From Rheinheimera sp. UJ63 (GTDB lineage: Bacteria > Pseudomonadota > Gammaproteobacteria > Enterobacterales > Alteromonadaceae), in the NCBI RefSeq assembly GCF_021568285.1, contig NZ_JAKGTQ010000004.1, forward strand, positions 227,525-291,524: a stretch of 64,000 bases of DNA, in the 5' to 3' direction. This document shows positions 29,940-44,201 of the stretch, piece after piece. A model generated the notes under the pieces. The model saw nothing but the letters and a program-made list of their open reading frames with translations. It did no database searches and was not told the DNA's origin. Within the stretch, counting starts at the first letter, position 1, and the number at the start of each line of letters is the position of its first letter. The position numbers and the translations under genes were made by a program.

Positions 29940-30009
29940 GTTTAGTGTTTAGTGTTTAGTGTTTAGTGTTTAGTGTTTAGTGTTTAGTGTTTAGTGTTTA
30001 GTGCTTAGT
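29940..30009. repeat. Tandem heptamer repeat, nine perfect copies
   Basis: Nine perfect copies of GTTTAGT run from 29940 to 30002, and a tenth copy, GCTTAGT, follows. The array lies between the divergent YfcC-type and membrane/spermidine-synthase-like genes, 47-109 bases upstream of the first. It occupies the position where the YfcC promoter would be expected. Confidence 0.97.
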
Positions 30010-30124
30010 GCTTTAAGGCAGCACCCAGTTGAGCCGCGGGGCCTCACTACAAAAAAGCAAGTCTACCCGATGTGGTATTAGTCGACAAATTTAGTGACTT
30101 TGTACCTTTGCACAGGAGTAGTAC

Positions 30125-32209
30125 TTGCTGCGATGGCTTGCTTTGTATAGGCTTGGCGTTTTTTCTTGCAAGGGGCTCGTTTTGGCACTGTTTCCGCTGA
30201 CCATTTTGTTAAGTGCAACCCTGTTATTTTTAGTGCAGCCGATGTTAGCGCGTTGGCTGCTACCGCAGTTTGGTGGGGGCGCTCAAGTATGGGCGGCCTG
30301 CTTATTATTTTTCCAAACACTGTTATTGGCCGGCTATGCATACACCCATTTACTGACGCGTTTTGCTAATTTAAAACAACAGCGATGGCTGCATGCGGTA
30401 TTCGTTTTAATGGCGCTGGCCAGTTTAGCGGGTTTAACTCACCCCAATGCCAGTGCTGCCAGCGCCTATCCGCTGTTGGATATTTTATGGCTGTTAACTC
30501 GTACCGTGGGCTTGCCTTATTTCGTGTTAGCAGCAACCGGGCCCTTATTACAATATTGGTTTGCTAGTGTCTTTCCGCTGCGCTCACCGTATCGGTTATA
30601 TGCCTTATCAAATTTAGGCTCATTTGCTGGTTTATTGCTTTATCCGTTTTTAGTTGAGCCTTATTTAGCGCTAGATCTGCAACGTCAAAGTTGGGCTCTG
30701 GGCTTTGTGTTGTTCAGCCTAAGTATGACTTTGCTGCTATGGCGAAGCTTGCAAGGCAGCAAAGCAGAAGCGGTCGCACCTTTACAATTACGCGGTCAGC
30801 CTTATGGCTATTGGCTGGCATTAGCCGCTGCGGGCGTGATTTTACTGTTAGCGGTAACGCAGCAAATTACTCAAAATATCCCACCAGTACCGTTTTTATG
30901 GGTGATCCCGCTGGCATTGTATTTATTAAGCTTCAGCTTAGTCTTTAACCGTGATAGCTGGTATCAACGCTCGGTATGGCTTTATCTGTTTGCTATCTGC
31001 TTGTTAATGGCGCTGTTGTTGTATTTTCTCGGCCGTCAGTTTGATCTGTACTCGCAATTATTACTTTATTTATTGTTGTTATTTAGCGGCTGCATGCTTT
31101 GCCATGGCGAGCTGGCGCGCAGCAAACCGGCTCATGGTGCTTTAACGGCTTTTTATTTGGTACTGGCGGCAGGTGGCATGCTCGGTGGCATCTTGGTCAA
31201 TTTACTGGCTCCTTTTCTATTCACTAAATATTGGGAGTTTCCGTTAGTGTTGTTGGCCATTTTATGGTTGGTCACGTTAGTGAACTGGCGACAACAAGCC
31301 CGCTGGCAAACGGCGCTTGCCTTGTGTTCTGGTGTGCTGTTTATCGGGGTGTTTTGGTCGGCGGAATCCTGGCTAGGGCAGCATGATGTCAGTAAAAGTC
31401 GAAACTTTTATGGCAGCTTAACCGTGCGCGATACCAATGTTGCCGGACAGTGGCAACGCCAACTCATTGATGGCACAACCAGTCATGGTGCTCAGTATTT
31501 AGCGGTTGAGCAAGCACAGCAGCCGCTGAGTTATTATCGGGCAGGCACCGGCGTGGCACTGGCGTTGCAACACTTTATACCCGCTGATCCCAGTCGCACC
31601 GCGGCGCAGTTGCAAGGGCGCAAAGTCGGTTTGGTCGGTTTGGGGGCGGGGGCTTTAGCGGCTTATGGCCAAGCGGGCGATGATTACCAGTTTTATGAAA
31701 TCAATCCTGCGGTAATACGTGCCGCGCAGCAGCATTTTAGTTATTTAGCCAATAGTGCGGCCAAGCCGCAGGTGATATTAGGCGACGCTCGCCAGGTGCT
31801 GGCAAAGCAATGGCAGCGTAGCGGCAGTCAGCAATTTGATTTGTTGGTGTTGGATGCTTTTAGCAGTGATGCTATTCCGGTGCATTTGCTCACTGCAGAA
31901 GCGATGGCATTGTATTGGCAGCATCTGATGCCAGATGGCGCACTGTTGGTGCATATCTCGAATAACTATTTAGACCTGAGCAGTGTGCTGCGTAATCATG
32001 CAGCCCAGCTGGGTTTACAAGCGCTATTTTTACCCACTGCGGCTGATGCACAAAACCCAGCGGCGACAGAGTGGGTGATTTTAAGTCGTAATCAACGTTT
32101 TTTAAGCCAAAGTATCCTACAACAGCACAGCAAAAATTGGCCACGACCGCTGCAACCTCATGTGTATTGGACCGATCAGCGTAGTAATTTGTTCTCAGTG
32201 TTAAAATAA
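30125..32209 (+). CDS. Membrane protein fused to spermidine-synthase-like domain
   Basis: A 694-residue fusion. The first 400 or so residues hold about ten or more membrane helices resembling a major-facilitator-like module; the rest (about 420-690) is a spermidine-synthase-like Rossmann domain with GLVGLGAGALAAY (S-adenosylmethionine-type loop), YEINPAVI and LDAFSSDAIPVHLLT. Such fused proteins are common but uncharacterised; polyamine synthesis is not proven. The start is a TTG: AGGAG stands six bases before it, and no ATG is nearby. It converges with the cyanophycinase-like gene. Confidence 0.85.
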   Translation: MLRWLALYRLGVFSCKGLVLALFPLTILLSATLLFLVQPMLARWLLPQFGGGAQVWAACLLFFQTLLLAGYAYTHLLTRFANLKQQRWLHAVFVLMALASLAGLTHPNASAASAYPLLDILWLLTRTVGLPYFVLAATGPLLQYWFASVFPLRSPYRLYALSNLGSFAGLLLYPFLVEPYLALDLQRQSWALGFVLFSLSMTLLLWRSLQGSKAEAVAPLQLRGQPYGYWLALAAAGVILLLAVTQQITQNIPPVPFLWVIPLALYLLSFSLVFNRDSWYQRSVWLYLFAICLLMALLLYFLGRQFDLYSQLLLYLLLLFSGCMLCHGELARSKPAHGALTAFYLVLAAGGMLGGILVNLLAPFLFTKYWEFPLVLLAILWLVTLVNWRQQARWQTALALCSGVLFIGVFWSAESWLGQHDVSKSRNFYGSLTVRDTNVAGQWQRQLIDGTTSHGAQYLAVEQAQQPLSYYRAGTGVALALQHFIPADPSRTAAQLQGRKVGLVGLGAGALAAYGQAGDDYQFYEINPAVIRAAQQHFSYLANSAAKPQVILGDARQVLAKQWQRSGSQQFDLLVLDAFSSDAIPVHLLTAEAMALYWQHLMPDGALLVHISNNYLDLSSVLRNHAAQLGLQALFLPTAADAQNPAATEWVILSRNQRFLSQSILQQHSKNWPRPLQPHVYWTDQRSNLFSVLK

Positions 32210-32216
32210 AGCCGCC

Positions 32217-32240
32217 GGGGCGAAATGACAATTGCGCCCC
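32217..32240. terminator. GC-rich hairpin between convergent genes
   Basis: GGGGCG and CGCCCC pair across a 12-base loop in the 53-bp gap between two converging stops. No T-run is present, so this is only a possible terminator. Confidence 0.4.
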
Positions 32241-32262
32241 TGGGTCAAGCCTATCATCGCCG

Positions 32263-34191
32263 TTAATCCGGGTTAATAATGCGGAACAATTGCCGATAGC
32301 TCAGCTTACCTGTCTCGGCTTGATAACAGTTATCCTGCTTCGTCAGCTTAATCGTGTAAGGCGGCTCACTGATGCTGGCACTGATTAAGTTACTGCGGCA
32401 GAGCGAACGGCTAAACTCACGGAAATGACTTCGAGTAAAAATCGGGCTTTTACTGCGCAACGGCTCGGCTAATTGTGTTAATGCCATTTTGTCGTTTGCC
32501 GGAAACAGTTGCGGTTCGGTTGTTTGCCACAGCATAGTATCGCCAGCACTAAGCAAGTAATGGCTTGCCAATAGCACATTGGGCGTCGATTCTGGCTGCA
32601 GTACGCTAAGGGTCACATCACCACTGCCGACCACCGTTAACTGGGCCTTTGCCTCAGACCACTGGCCTAAATCAACTAATAACGCCGTGTTCTCGTCAAT
32701 GCCAAAACCAAAGCGGCTTTGGCTGGCTTGTTGCAGCACCAGTAATCGGGCTTGACGGCCACGCTCAGCAAACTGTGTGTCTACGATACCCAATGGAAAT
32801 AAGCCTAAGCCGCCATCTGTGGCATAAGTCAGCTGTCGCTCACTGCTATTATTTGGGCAGCGCTGTTCTTTCTGACAGCCCTGCCAAGGCGCCGCGGCGG
32901 CTTTGGCACCATATTGCAGGGCATGATAACTGTCGCCACTGCTTAACATCGGGATCGGAGCAGTAGCAAATAACTGACCGCCACTCAAGGCCGCTGCGGC
33001 GTTATTGCTTGCTGCAAGCAGTAGGCTGTTTTGTTGTAAAGCGGCCAAAATAGCATTAAGCGCGGCGGTTGCGGTACCGTCAGCTTGGCGCAGTGCCGCG
33101 GTTAATAGCGTTACATCACCATCACTAAAAAATAAGGCATCGGCTTGCTGGATGTGTTTAATCAGCTCGTTTTCGCCTTTTTGACAGAGCTGTTGTTGAT
33201 AAGCAAAGCGATCGGCATACACTTGCTCGCGACGATAGCGGGCATGCTGCTCGGCGAAAGCGTCAGCTAAAGCTGCACAATTTTTACTGCTGAGCGCCTG
33301 GGTTAACGCTGCGTTTAGCGGTAGCCAAGCCACTTCTGCGCCCGCTTGTCGAAAAATATCTAAATACAGATCGACGCTGGCAAAGGGGTCACTTGCTGCA
33401 GCGGTGATCAGCAATACTTTTGCTTGGCTGCGGCCTTTGCTAGTGGCTTTCGCTGTCGCTAAGCTCACTAACTGTTGGTATAAGGCCACGGCTTGTTGAT
33501 CAAGCGAATTGGCTAAGTCTGCTTGCTCGGTTAAGCGATATTGCCGATCAGCGCTGAAAGTCGCCACTTCAAGGTAATCTAAAATTGCTTTGTGTTCACG
33601 CTCTGAAAGCGCTTGCCATAAGGCTTCGCCACTGAGTGCATCGCTCTCGGGCTGTGCGGGTAAGGCTCGCCAAAGGGTCGTCAGTTCTGTTGCTGTAAAT
33701 TCACCATTAAAGGTGGTTTGTAACAGACTGAGCAAGGCCACCACTTGTTGCTGTAAAACTTGACGCTCGCTGCTAAAAATAGGTGCAGCAGCCAATAATT
33801 GTAATTGACTCGGATCTAAGGCATAGCGCAGCTGCGTTTTAGCCAGCGCACTAAAACTCGCCTCTTCAGCACAATGGGCCGGGGCCAGTGAGCTACAAAT
33901 CGGCATACCGCCGCCGAGTAACATCACATCGTAATCTGCAGCCGGCAGCATGGGTAATTCCGGCTTTGATATCGGAAGGACTAAGGGCTCAGTCGCTAGA
34001 GCGGGCAGCGGCGCGTTTAAACTGTTCGACGCCTCATCTGTCTCGGGGAGGCTGGTTTGAGTCGTCTCTGCAGAGCGAGTTTCAGGTATTGGCTCTGCGG
34101 CAGAGGTGACAACCTGCACTGGCGTTGACAGGGGTTGCTCAGCACTGAGTAAGGTCGAAAAAAGTAACACACTCAAACATGATAAACGCAT
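32263..34191 (-). CDS. Exported cyanophycinase-like (S51-related) protein
   Basis: A 642-residue protein with a signal peptide (residues 1-17, ending LLSA) and a Pro/Thr/Glu-rich low-complexity stretch to about residue 85. The body resembles cyanophycinase/peptidase E: MLLGGG, LLITAAASDP, the LFFSDGDVTLL segment that replaces the usual GGDQ, and AASNNAAAALSGG in place of the nucleophile GTSAGA. The serine of the elbow is kept but its flanking glycine is not. No cyanophycin synthetase is nearby. It may be an active peptidase of altered specificity or a non-catalytic relative. Confidence 0.72.
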   Translation of the reverse strand: MRLSCLSVLLFSTLLSAEQPLSTPVQVVTSAAEPIPETRSAETTQTSLPETDEASNSLNAPLPALATEPLVLPISKPELPMLPAADYDVMLLGGGMPICSSLAPAHCAEEASFSALAKTQLRYALDPSQLQLLAAAPIFSSERQVLQQQVVALLSLLQTTFNGEFTATELTTLWRALPAQPESDALSGEALWQALSEREHKAILDYLEVATFSADRQYRLTEQADLANSLDQQAVALYQQLVSLATAKATSKGRSQAKVLLITAAASDPFASVDLYLDIFRQAGAEVAWLPLNAALTQALSSKNCAALADAFAEQHARYRREQVYADRFAYQQQLCQKGENELIKHIQQADALFFSDGDVTLLTAALRQADGTATAALNAILAALQQNSLLLAASNNAAAALSGGQLFATAPIPMLSSGDSYHALQYGAKAAAAPWQGCQKEQRCPNNSSERQLTYATDGGLGLFPLGIVDTQFAERGRQARLLVLQQASQSRFGFGIDENTALLVDLGQWSEAKAQLTVVGSGDVTLSVLQPESTPNVLLASHYLLSAGDTMLWQTTEPQLFPANDKMALTQLAEPLRSKSPIFTRSHFREFSRSLCRSNLISASISEPPYTIKLTKQDNCYQAETGKLSYRQLFRIINPD

Positions 34192-34528
34192 TTATTCCCC
34201 TGTTAGCTAACGTTGGTGCTGTTGGCCATGCGATCCGCCTGAGCGGAGTTTTACGCCATAATCGACAGCTATTTTAGCATTTTTTGTTGAATGAAATGGC
34301 GCTTTTATGCCAGTAAAACGTACATTTATTTTACAGCGATGAAGCATGATGTCGCAGGGTACTTTCCTAAGCCTTGTTAGCTATGTAATAAGGCTAAACG
34401 AGTCGTTAAAAGCTGAACGGCAATAGCGAGTGACCGGAAATAGCCATAGATAAAAGGCATATTTAAGGGGAAGAGCTCACCGCTATTGTGCTTAACACAA
34501 CAGCGGTGAGCGACAACTTAGGTGTTAA
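34192..34528. other. 337-bp intergenic region
   Basis: The gap lies between the start of the cyanophycinase-like gene and the end of gltD, both on the minus strand. It holds no credible gene. Its right side contains a weak inverted repeat (AGCCTT/AAGGCT, 34370-34395) and a strong hairpin near gltD, listed separately. I see no good promoter match. Confidence 0.5.
34475..34511 (-). terminator. Hairpin after gltD
   Basis: A 10-bp outer stem (GCTCACCGCT with AGCGGTGAGC) and an inner stem (TTGTG with CACAA) form a long hairpin 17 bases after the gltD stop. On the minus strand it is followed by TCTTCCCC, not a clean T-run, so termination may be partial or the hairpin may protect the mRNA end. Confidence 0.6.
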
Positions 34529-40415
<5,887 letters not shown>

Positions 40416-40588
40416 GACACGCCTCCAAACTTATCCTGAAAAAAATAAATATTTACTATTTTTGAATTATTATTCTGATTTTTATTTGTGATGCTACGGT
40501 GAAAACCGTGCGGCAGTGTTAAAAGAAGAGCTAGTTGTAGCGTGCTTTTATCTGCGTTTTTAGCCATCTATACTTTCAAAGGCTAACA

Positions 40589-40617
40589 GGTATACCGATA
40601 TTTTAGTGAAATTGCAA
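40589..40617 (-). promoter_or_regulatory. Probable gltBD promoter
   Basis: On the minus strand TTGCAA and TATACC are separated by 17 bases, about 175 bases before the gltB start. The spacing is ideal and both hexamers are near consensus. The leader it would give is long enough for regulation. Confidence 0.6.
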
Positions 40618-40783
40618 GCGAGATTTACCCTTTGAATGCGGCATTAATGCTGAGCTTGTGCAGTTTTCACTTAAGTTATGCGCTACCTTGTAAAGCTGTA
40701 ATCCAAGCTGGTGACTTTTAACCGCTACAACAAAGTAGCCCTTACAGATCCAACTGCTTGTTATTAATCACAGTCAAATAATT

Positions 40784-40939
40784 ATGCGTTACTTACTACT
40801 GAGTCCGCGAGCTGAACGCCACGGCCACAGCATTGGCAAAGCAAGCAATAACCGCTACTCTAGGTCAATCTTAACCTTAGTAAGTTTAGTGGCTGTTTTC
40901 TTATCTGGTAAAATTTATTCAGCCTTTCTTTTAAGGTGA
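40784..40939 (+). CDS. Possible 51-residue membrane peptide
   Basis: An open frame from ATG at 40784 to TGA at 40937-40939 encodes 51 residues: a basic N-terminal half (RAERHGHS, NNRYSRS) and one hydrophobic helix (ILTLVSLVAVFLSG) near the C-terminus. There is no good ribosome site, so the call is tentative. It lies in the arcB upstream region on the same strand. Function unknown. Confidence 0.25.
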   Translation: MRYLLLSPRAERHGHSIGKASNNRYSRSILTLVSLVAVFLSGKIYSAFLLR

Positions 40940-41006
40940 TTTCTTTTGCTTTAATAGCGATGTTATCGCTGGCCGCGTAGCCCAAAACAGCAGGAATGTG
41001 TTCCAT

Positions 41007-43307
41007 ATGCAAAACCCCGTTCACCCTCAAATTAAAGCATTTGCCAGCCGAGTGCGGCATTGGGGGCATTGGCCATTAGGCATATTATTAGTGGTGCTGT
41101 TAGCGACGCTGGTATTACTCAGTTATGTTGCTTATACCGCGGTGTTTGATCGTGAAGTGATCTTGCACGAATTACAGTTATTACTGATTTACGTTGTACC
41201 GCTATTGTCTTCCGTGATGATGGTGGTGTTTTACTTAGTGCTGAAACTCGATGGCGCTTTGCGTTTTGTTGATGATTCTGCGCAAGCTGAGCGGCAACTC
41301 AACCAATCGATGCAAGAAAATATACGCCAGCTTAACTTTGAAATTGAAGAGCGGAAAAAAGCGTTTGAAGCAAAACGCCGAGCCATTGAAGAGTTAAGAA
41401 AAGAAATTAGCGAGCGGCGCAAAACTGAGCAGGAGTTAGCTGAGCAAAGCTTATTAATCCGCTCGATTGTTGATAGCTCACCCGATCTTTTTTATTACCG
41501 CGATGAAAAGGGCTTATTAGCCAGTTGCAATAAAATGTTTGAAAGCATTATGGCGCGGCCAATGCACGAATTAATTGGGCAAGATTTAACGAAGCTGTAT
41601 GCTTTTGATAGCCCACAAGCGGCAATCTTGTCTGAGTATGGCTTACCATCACCTGAAACCGAATTAACGCTAGATATCGAATTTAAACAAGCTGACGATT
41701 CTGTCAGTTGGTTTGAAATGCGTCATCTGCCTTTTTATGATCGACAAGGGCGGTATATCGGTTTGTTAGGGTTTGGGCGCGATATCACCTCGCGTAAATT
41801 AGCCGAACAAGCCTTAGAAAAAGCCTATCAAGATAAAGGCCAATTTATTGCCACTTTAAGTCATGAACTGCGTACGCCGTTAAATGGCATTGTCGGTTTA
41901 TCGCGCCGTTTACTCAGCAGCAATTTGTCGACCGAGCAATTTAGCTGGGCCAATACTATTTTTACCAGTGCCGAGACGTTGGGTAATATTTTTAACGATA
42001 TTATCGATCTCGATAAAATTGATCGGCGTGAGCTCGATATTATTTATCAAAGTGTTCACCTGCAGCGCTTTTTACAAGATATCGCCAATTTTGCTGAGTT
42101 AATTTGTCAGCAAAAGGGGCTTGAGTTTAGCCTAACCACCAGCGGCAACCCGGATTGTTATTTATTGTTAGATGCCACGCGACTGCGGCAGGTGTTATGG
42201 AATTTACTGAGCAACGCCGTTAAGTTTACGCGTCAAGGTCGGGTACAGTTAGACTGTCAAATTATTGATGAGTCGTTACTGCTTAGCGTCAGTGATACCG
42301 GTATTGGCATTGCGCAGCATGAGCAAGAGCGGATCTTTGATATGTATTATAAATCGCAAGATGGTCATCGCTTAAGTATTGTCGGCTCAGGTATTGGTTT
42401 ATCGGTATCACGCGCGCTGGTTGAAGCGATGCAAGGGACTATTCGCGTGCAAAGCCAACAAGGCACGGGTAGCTGCTTTATTGTCGGTTTACCGATTATT
42501 AGTGCCGATGCACCCGCCAAAGTTGAGCCGGTTGCGTGCCCTGAGCTCACCATCTTACTCATTGAGGATGTGCCGCTAAACGCCGATATTGCCATTGCCT
42601 TACTCGAGCAACGTGGTCATAGCGTGATCCACGCTGAAACAGGCGAGGATGCCTTAGCCTTACTGGATACAGAAGATGATTTAGATTTGGTGTTACTCGA
42701 TATGCAATTACCTGATATGGATGGGGATGTGATTGCCAGACATATTCGTGCCGAGCCGCATTTGGCGAATTTACCGATTGTCATGCTCAGTGCTAATGTC
42801 CGAAAAGCGCAGCAAGCACTAAGCGACATTCGCTTAGATGGTGCTTTAAGTAAGCCACTAAATACGGATAAGTTAGATTTATTATTAGCTGAGCTGTTTT
42901 CACCCAGTGCGTTAAAGCGCTTACAGTTAGAGCAGGCTCAGACTAAAGATGATAAGGCAACGCAAGATGATGCCATGCTTGATGATAAAACCTTACAAAG
43001 TTATCTGCAGTCATTAGGTAAAGAGGGCATGCAACGCAGCGCGACGTTGTTTGCGCAGCTGTTACCGGGTTATATCAATAAATTATTAGAGGCGGTAGTG
43101 CAACAGCATCAAGAAGATCTTGCAGCTAATGCGCATAAGCTTAAAGGCGCTGCGGCAGCGGTGGGTTTACGTTGGGTGCAAGAGCAGGCACGACAATTAG
43201 AAGAAACGAGTTTACAGCAAGCAGGTTTAGAGCGAAGGATCTTGGAGTTACATTTTACTACAGAGCAGCATTTAACTGCTCTGCAGCAATATATCGAACG
43301 TTACTAA
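41007..43307 (+). CDS. arcB: Aerobic respiration sensor kinase ArcB
   Basis: A tripartite hybrid histidine kinase of 766 residues in the inner membrane, which senses the redox state of the quinone pool and signals to ArcA. Order: two membrane helices with a short periplasmic loop (about residues 20-80), coiled coil, PAS domain, HisKA with His286 (SHELRTPLNG), HATPase (with NAVKF and GSGIGLS), receiver with Asp565 (LLDMQLPDMDG), and HPt with His710 (NAHKLKGAAAAVG). All three phosphorelay residues are intact. The ATG at 41007 is preferred over a GTG at 40998 because the only AGGA lies two bases before the latter. Its stop touches that of arcA. Confidence 0.95.
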   Translation: MQNPVHPQIKAFASRVRHWGHWPLGILLVVLLATLVLLSYVAYTAVFDREVILHELQLLLIYVVPLLSSVMMVVFYLVLKLDGALRFVDDSAQAERQLNQSMQENIRQLNFEIEERKKAFEAKRRAIEELRKEISERRKTEQELAEQSLLIRSIVDSSPDLFYYRDEKGLLASCNKMFESIMARPMHELIGQDLTKLYAFDSPQAAILSEYGLPSPETELTLDIEFKQADDSVSWFEMRHLPFYDRQGRYIGLLGFGRDITSRKLAEQALEKAYQDKGQFIATLSHELRTPLNGIVGLSRRLLSSNLSTEQFSWANTIFTSAETLGNIFNDIIDLDKIDRRELDIIYQSVHLQRFLQDIANFAELICQQKGLEFSLTTSGNPDCYLLLDATRLRQVLWNLLSNAVKFTRQGRVQLDCQIIDESLLLSVSDTGIGIAQHEQERIFDMYYKSQDGHRLSIVGSGIGLSVSRALVEAMQGTIRVQSQQGTGSCFIVGLPIISADAPAKVEPVACPELTILLIEDVPLNADIAIALLEQRGHSVIHAETGEDALALLDTEDDLDLVLLDMQLPDMDGDVIARHIRAEPHLANLPIVMLSANVRKAQQALSDIRLDGALSKPLNTDKLDLLLAELFSPSALKRLQLEQAQTKDDKATQDDAMLDDKTLQSYLQSLGKEGMQRSATLFAQLLPGYINKLLEAVVQQHQEDLAANAHKLKGAAAAVGLRWVQEQARQLEETSLQQAGLERRILELHFTTEQHLTALQQYIERY

Positions 43308-44015
43308 TTACTTCTCGAGTTTACCCACAAAGCGGTAACCTTCACCATGGATGGTGCTGATTAACTCTGGGCTATCCACGTCAGATTCGAAATGTTTACG
43401 AATACGGCGGATAGTCACATCGACAGTCCGATCGTTTGGCCGTAAATCACGACCTGTCATATGACGGATCAGCTGCTCGCGAGTAAAGATTTTACCTGGG
43501 GTGTCTAACATCAGACGTAATGCCCGATACTCACCTTTTGGTAGCCGACGTGCAACGCCGCTTGGTGACGTCAGATTGCGGCTGTTTTCGTCTAATGTCC
43601 AACCATTAAACTTTAAGACACTTTTATGTTCTTCCACTACAGGCTGAGCAGAGGTACGGCCTAGCAGGTTACGAGCACGGATGGTCAATTCCCGCGGGTT
43701 GAACGGTTTAGTTAAATAATCATCCGCGCCAATTTCTAAGCCTAAAATGCGATCGACTTCGCTATCCCGACCGGTTAAAAAGATCAGACCGATATTTTCT
43801 TTTTGGCGTAACTCCCTCGCCAGAATTAAGCCATTCTTACCAGGCAGATTAATATCCATCACGATTAGATTGACTTGATTTTCCTCCAGTTTTTTGTGCA
43901 TCTCATCGCCATTAATGGCTTCGATCACATCATAACCTTCTCCCTGGAACAGACTTACCAGATTTAATCGGGTAACTTCTTCATCTTCAACGACTAGAAT
44001 CACAGGTGTTTGCAT
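43308..44015 (-). CDS. arcA: Two-component response regulator ArcA
   Basis: A 235-residue OmpR-type regulator, the partner of ArcB, controlling respiratory and TCA-cycle genes under low oxygen. The phosphate acceptor is Asp54 ([12 protein letters not shown]), with Lys in TKPFNPREL of the receiver, and the C-terminal winged helix has [14 protein letters not shown]. Wording and length are very close to E. coli ArcA. It is read toward arcB and the two stop codons abut with no base between them. Its promoter overlaps a hairpin upstream. Confidence 0.97.
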   Translation of the reverse strand: MQTPVILVVEDEEVTRLNLVSLFQGEGYDVIEAINGDEMHKKLEENQVNLIVMDINLPGKNGLILARELRQKENIGLIFLTGRDSEVDRILGLEIGADDYLTKPFNPRELTIRARNLLGRTSAQPVVEEHKSVLKFNGWTLDENSRNLTSPSGVARRLPKGEYRALRLMLDTPGKIFTREQLIRHMTGRDLRPNDRTVDVTIRRIRKHFESDVDSPELISTIHGEGYRFVGKLEK

Positions 44016-44098
44016 TGGAGTTAAACCTTATATAGGAAGTGTAAAAGTTAAGTTTTTAAATGCAGGAAACTTGACGTTGTGTTGTCAAATTAGTGCTA

Positions 44099-44128
44099 AT
44101 TATAGCGTAAAACGGCAAATGTTAACAA
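44099..44128 (-). promoter_or_regulatory. Probable arcA promoter
   Basis: On the minus strand TTGTTA and TATAAT are 18 bases apart, about 85 bases before the arcA start. The -35 falls inside the hairpin that follows the upstream kinase gene. An inverted repeat (TTGAC and GTCAA, 44071-44088) lies just after the predicted start point and could be an operator. Confidence 0.6.
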
Positions 44129-44149
44129 GATTTTTGTTAACATTTGCCG
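44109..44149 (-). terminator. Hairpin after the kinase gene
   Basis: A perfect 16-bp stem (44113-44128 with 44134-44149) with a five-base loop is followed on the minus strand by TTTTA. It can terminate the upstream kinase mRNA and overlaps the -35 of arcA. Confidence 0.7.
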
Positions 44150-44201
44150 ATACTGCCGATTAGAGTATGACTAAGTCTATATAATTCAATCGTTAATGAA
44201 A

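Larger units (their letters stand above)
40416..41006. other. 591-bp divergent region between gltB and arcB
   Basis: This gap separates gltB (minus) and arcB (plus). It holds a sigma70 promoter for gltB (listed separately) with a 5' leader of about 165 bases, a small perfect hairpin ACGGT-GAAA-ACCGT within that leader (40496-40509), and a candidate 51-codon gene at 40784. No convincing arcB promoter was found by eye. Confidence 0.5.

Noticed and set aside
29940..30009. Reading the heptamer array as a CRISPR or telomere-like element
   Set aside because: Units are seven bases with no spacers, and no cas genes or chromosome end are present; a simple tandem repeat explains it.
40860..41069. A 69-codon minus-strand frame across the arcB start
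   Set aside because: It overlaps the arcB start and has no ribosome site or recognisable motif.
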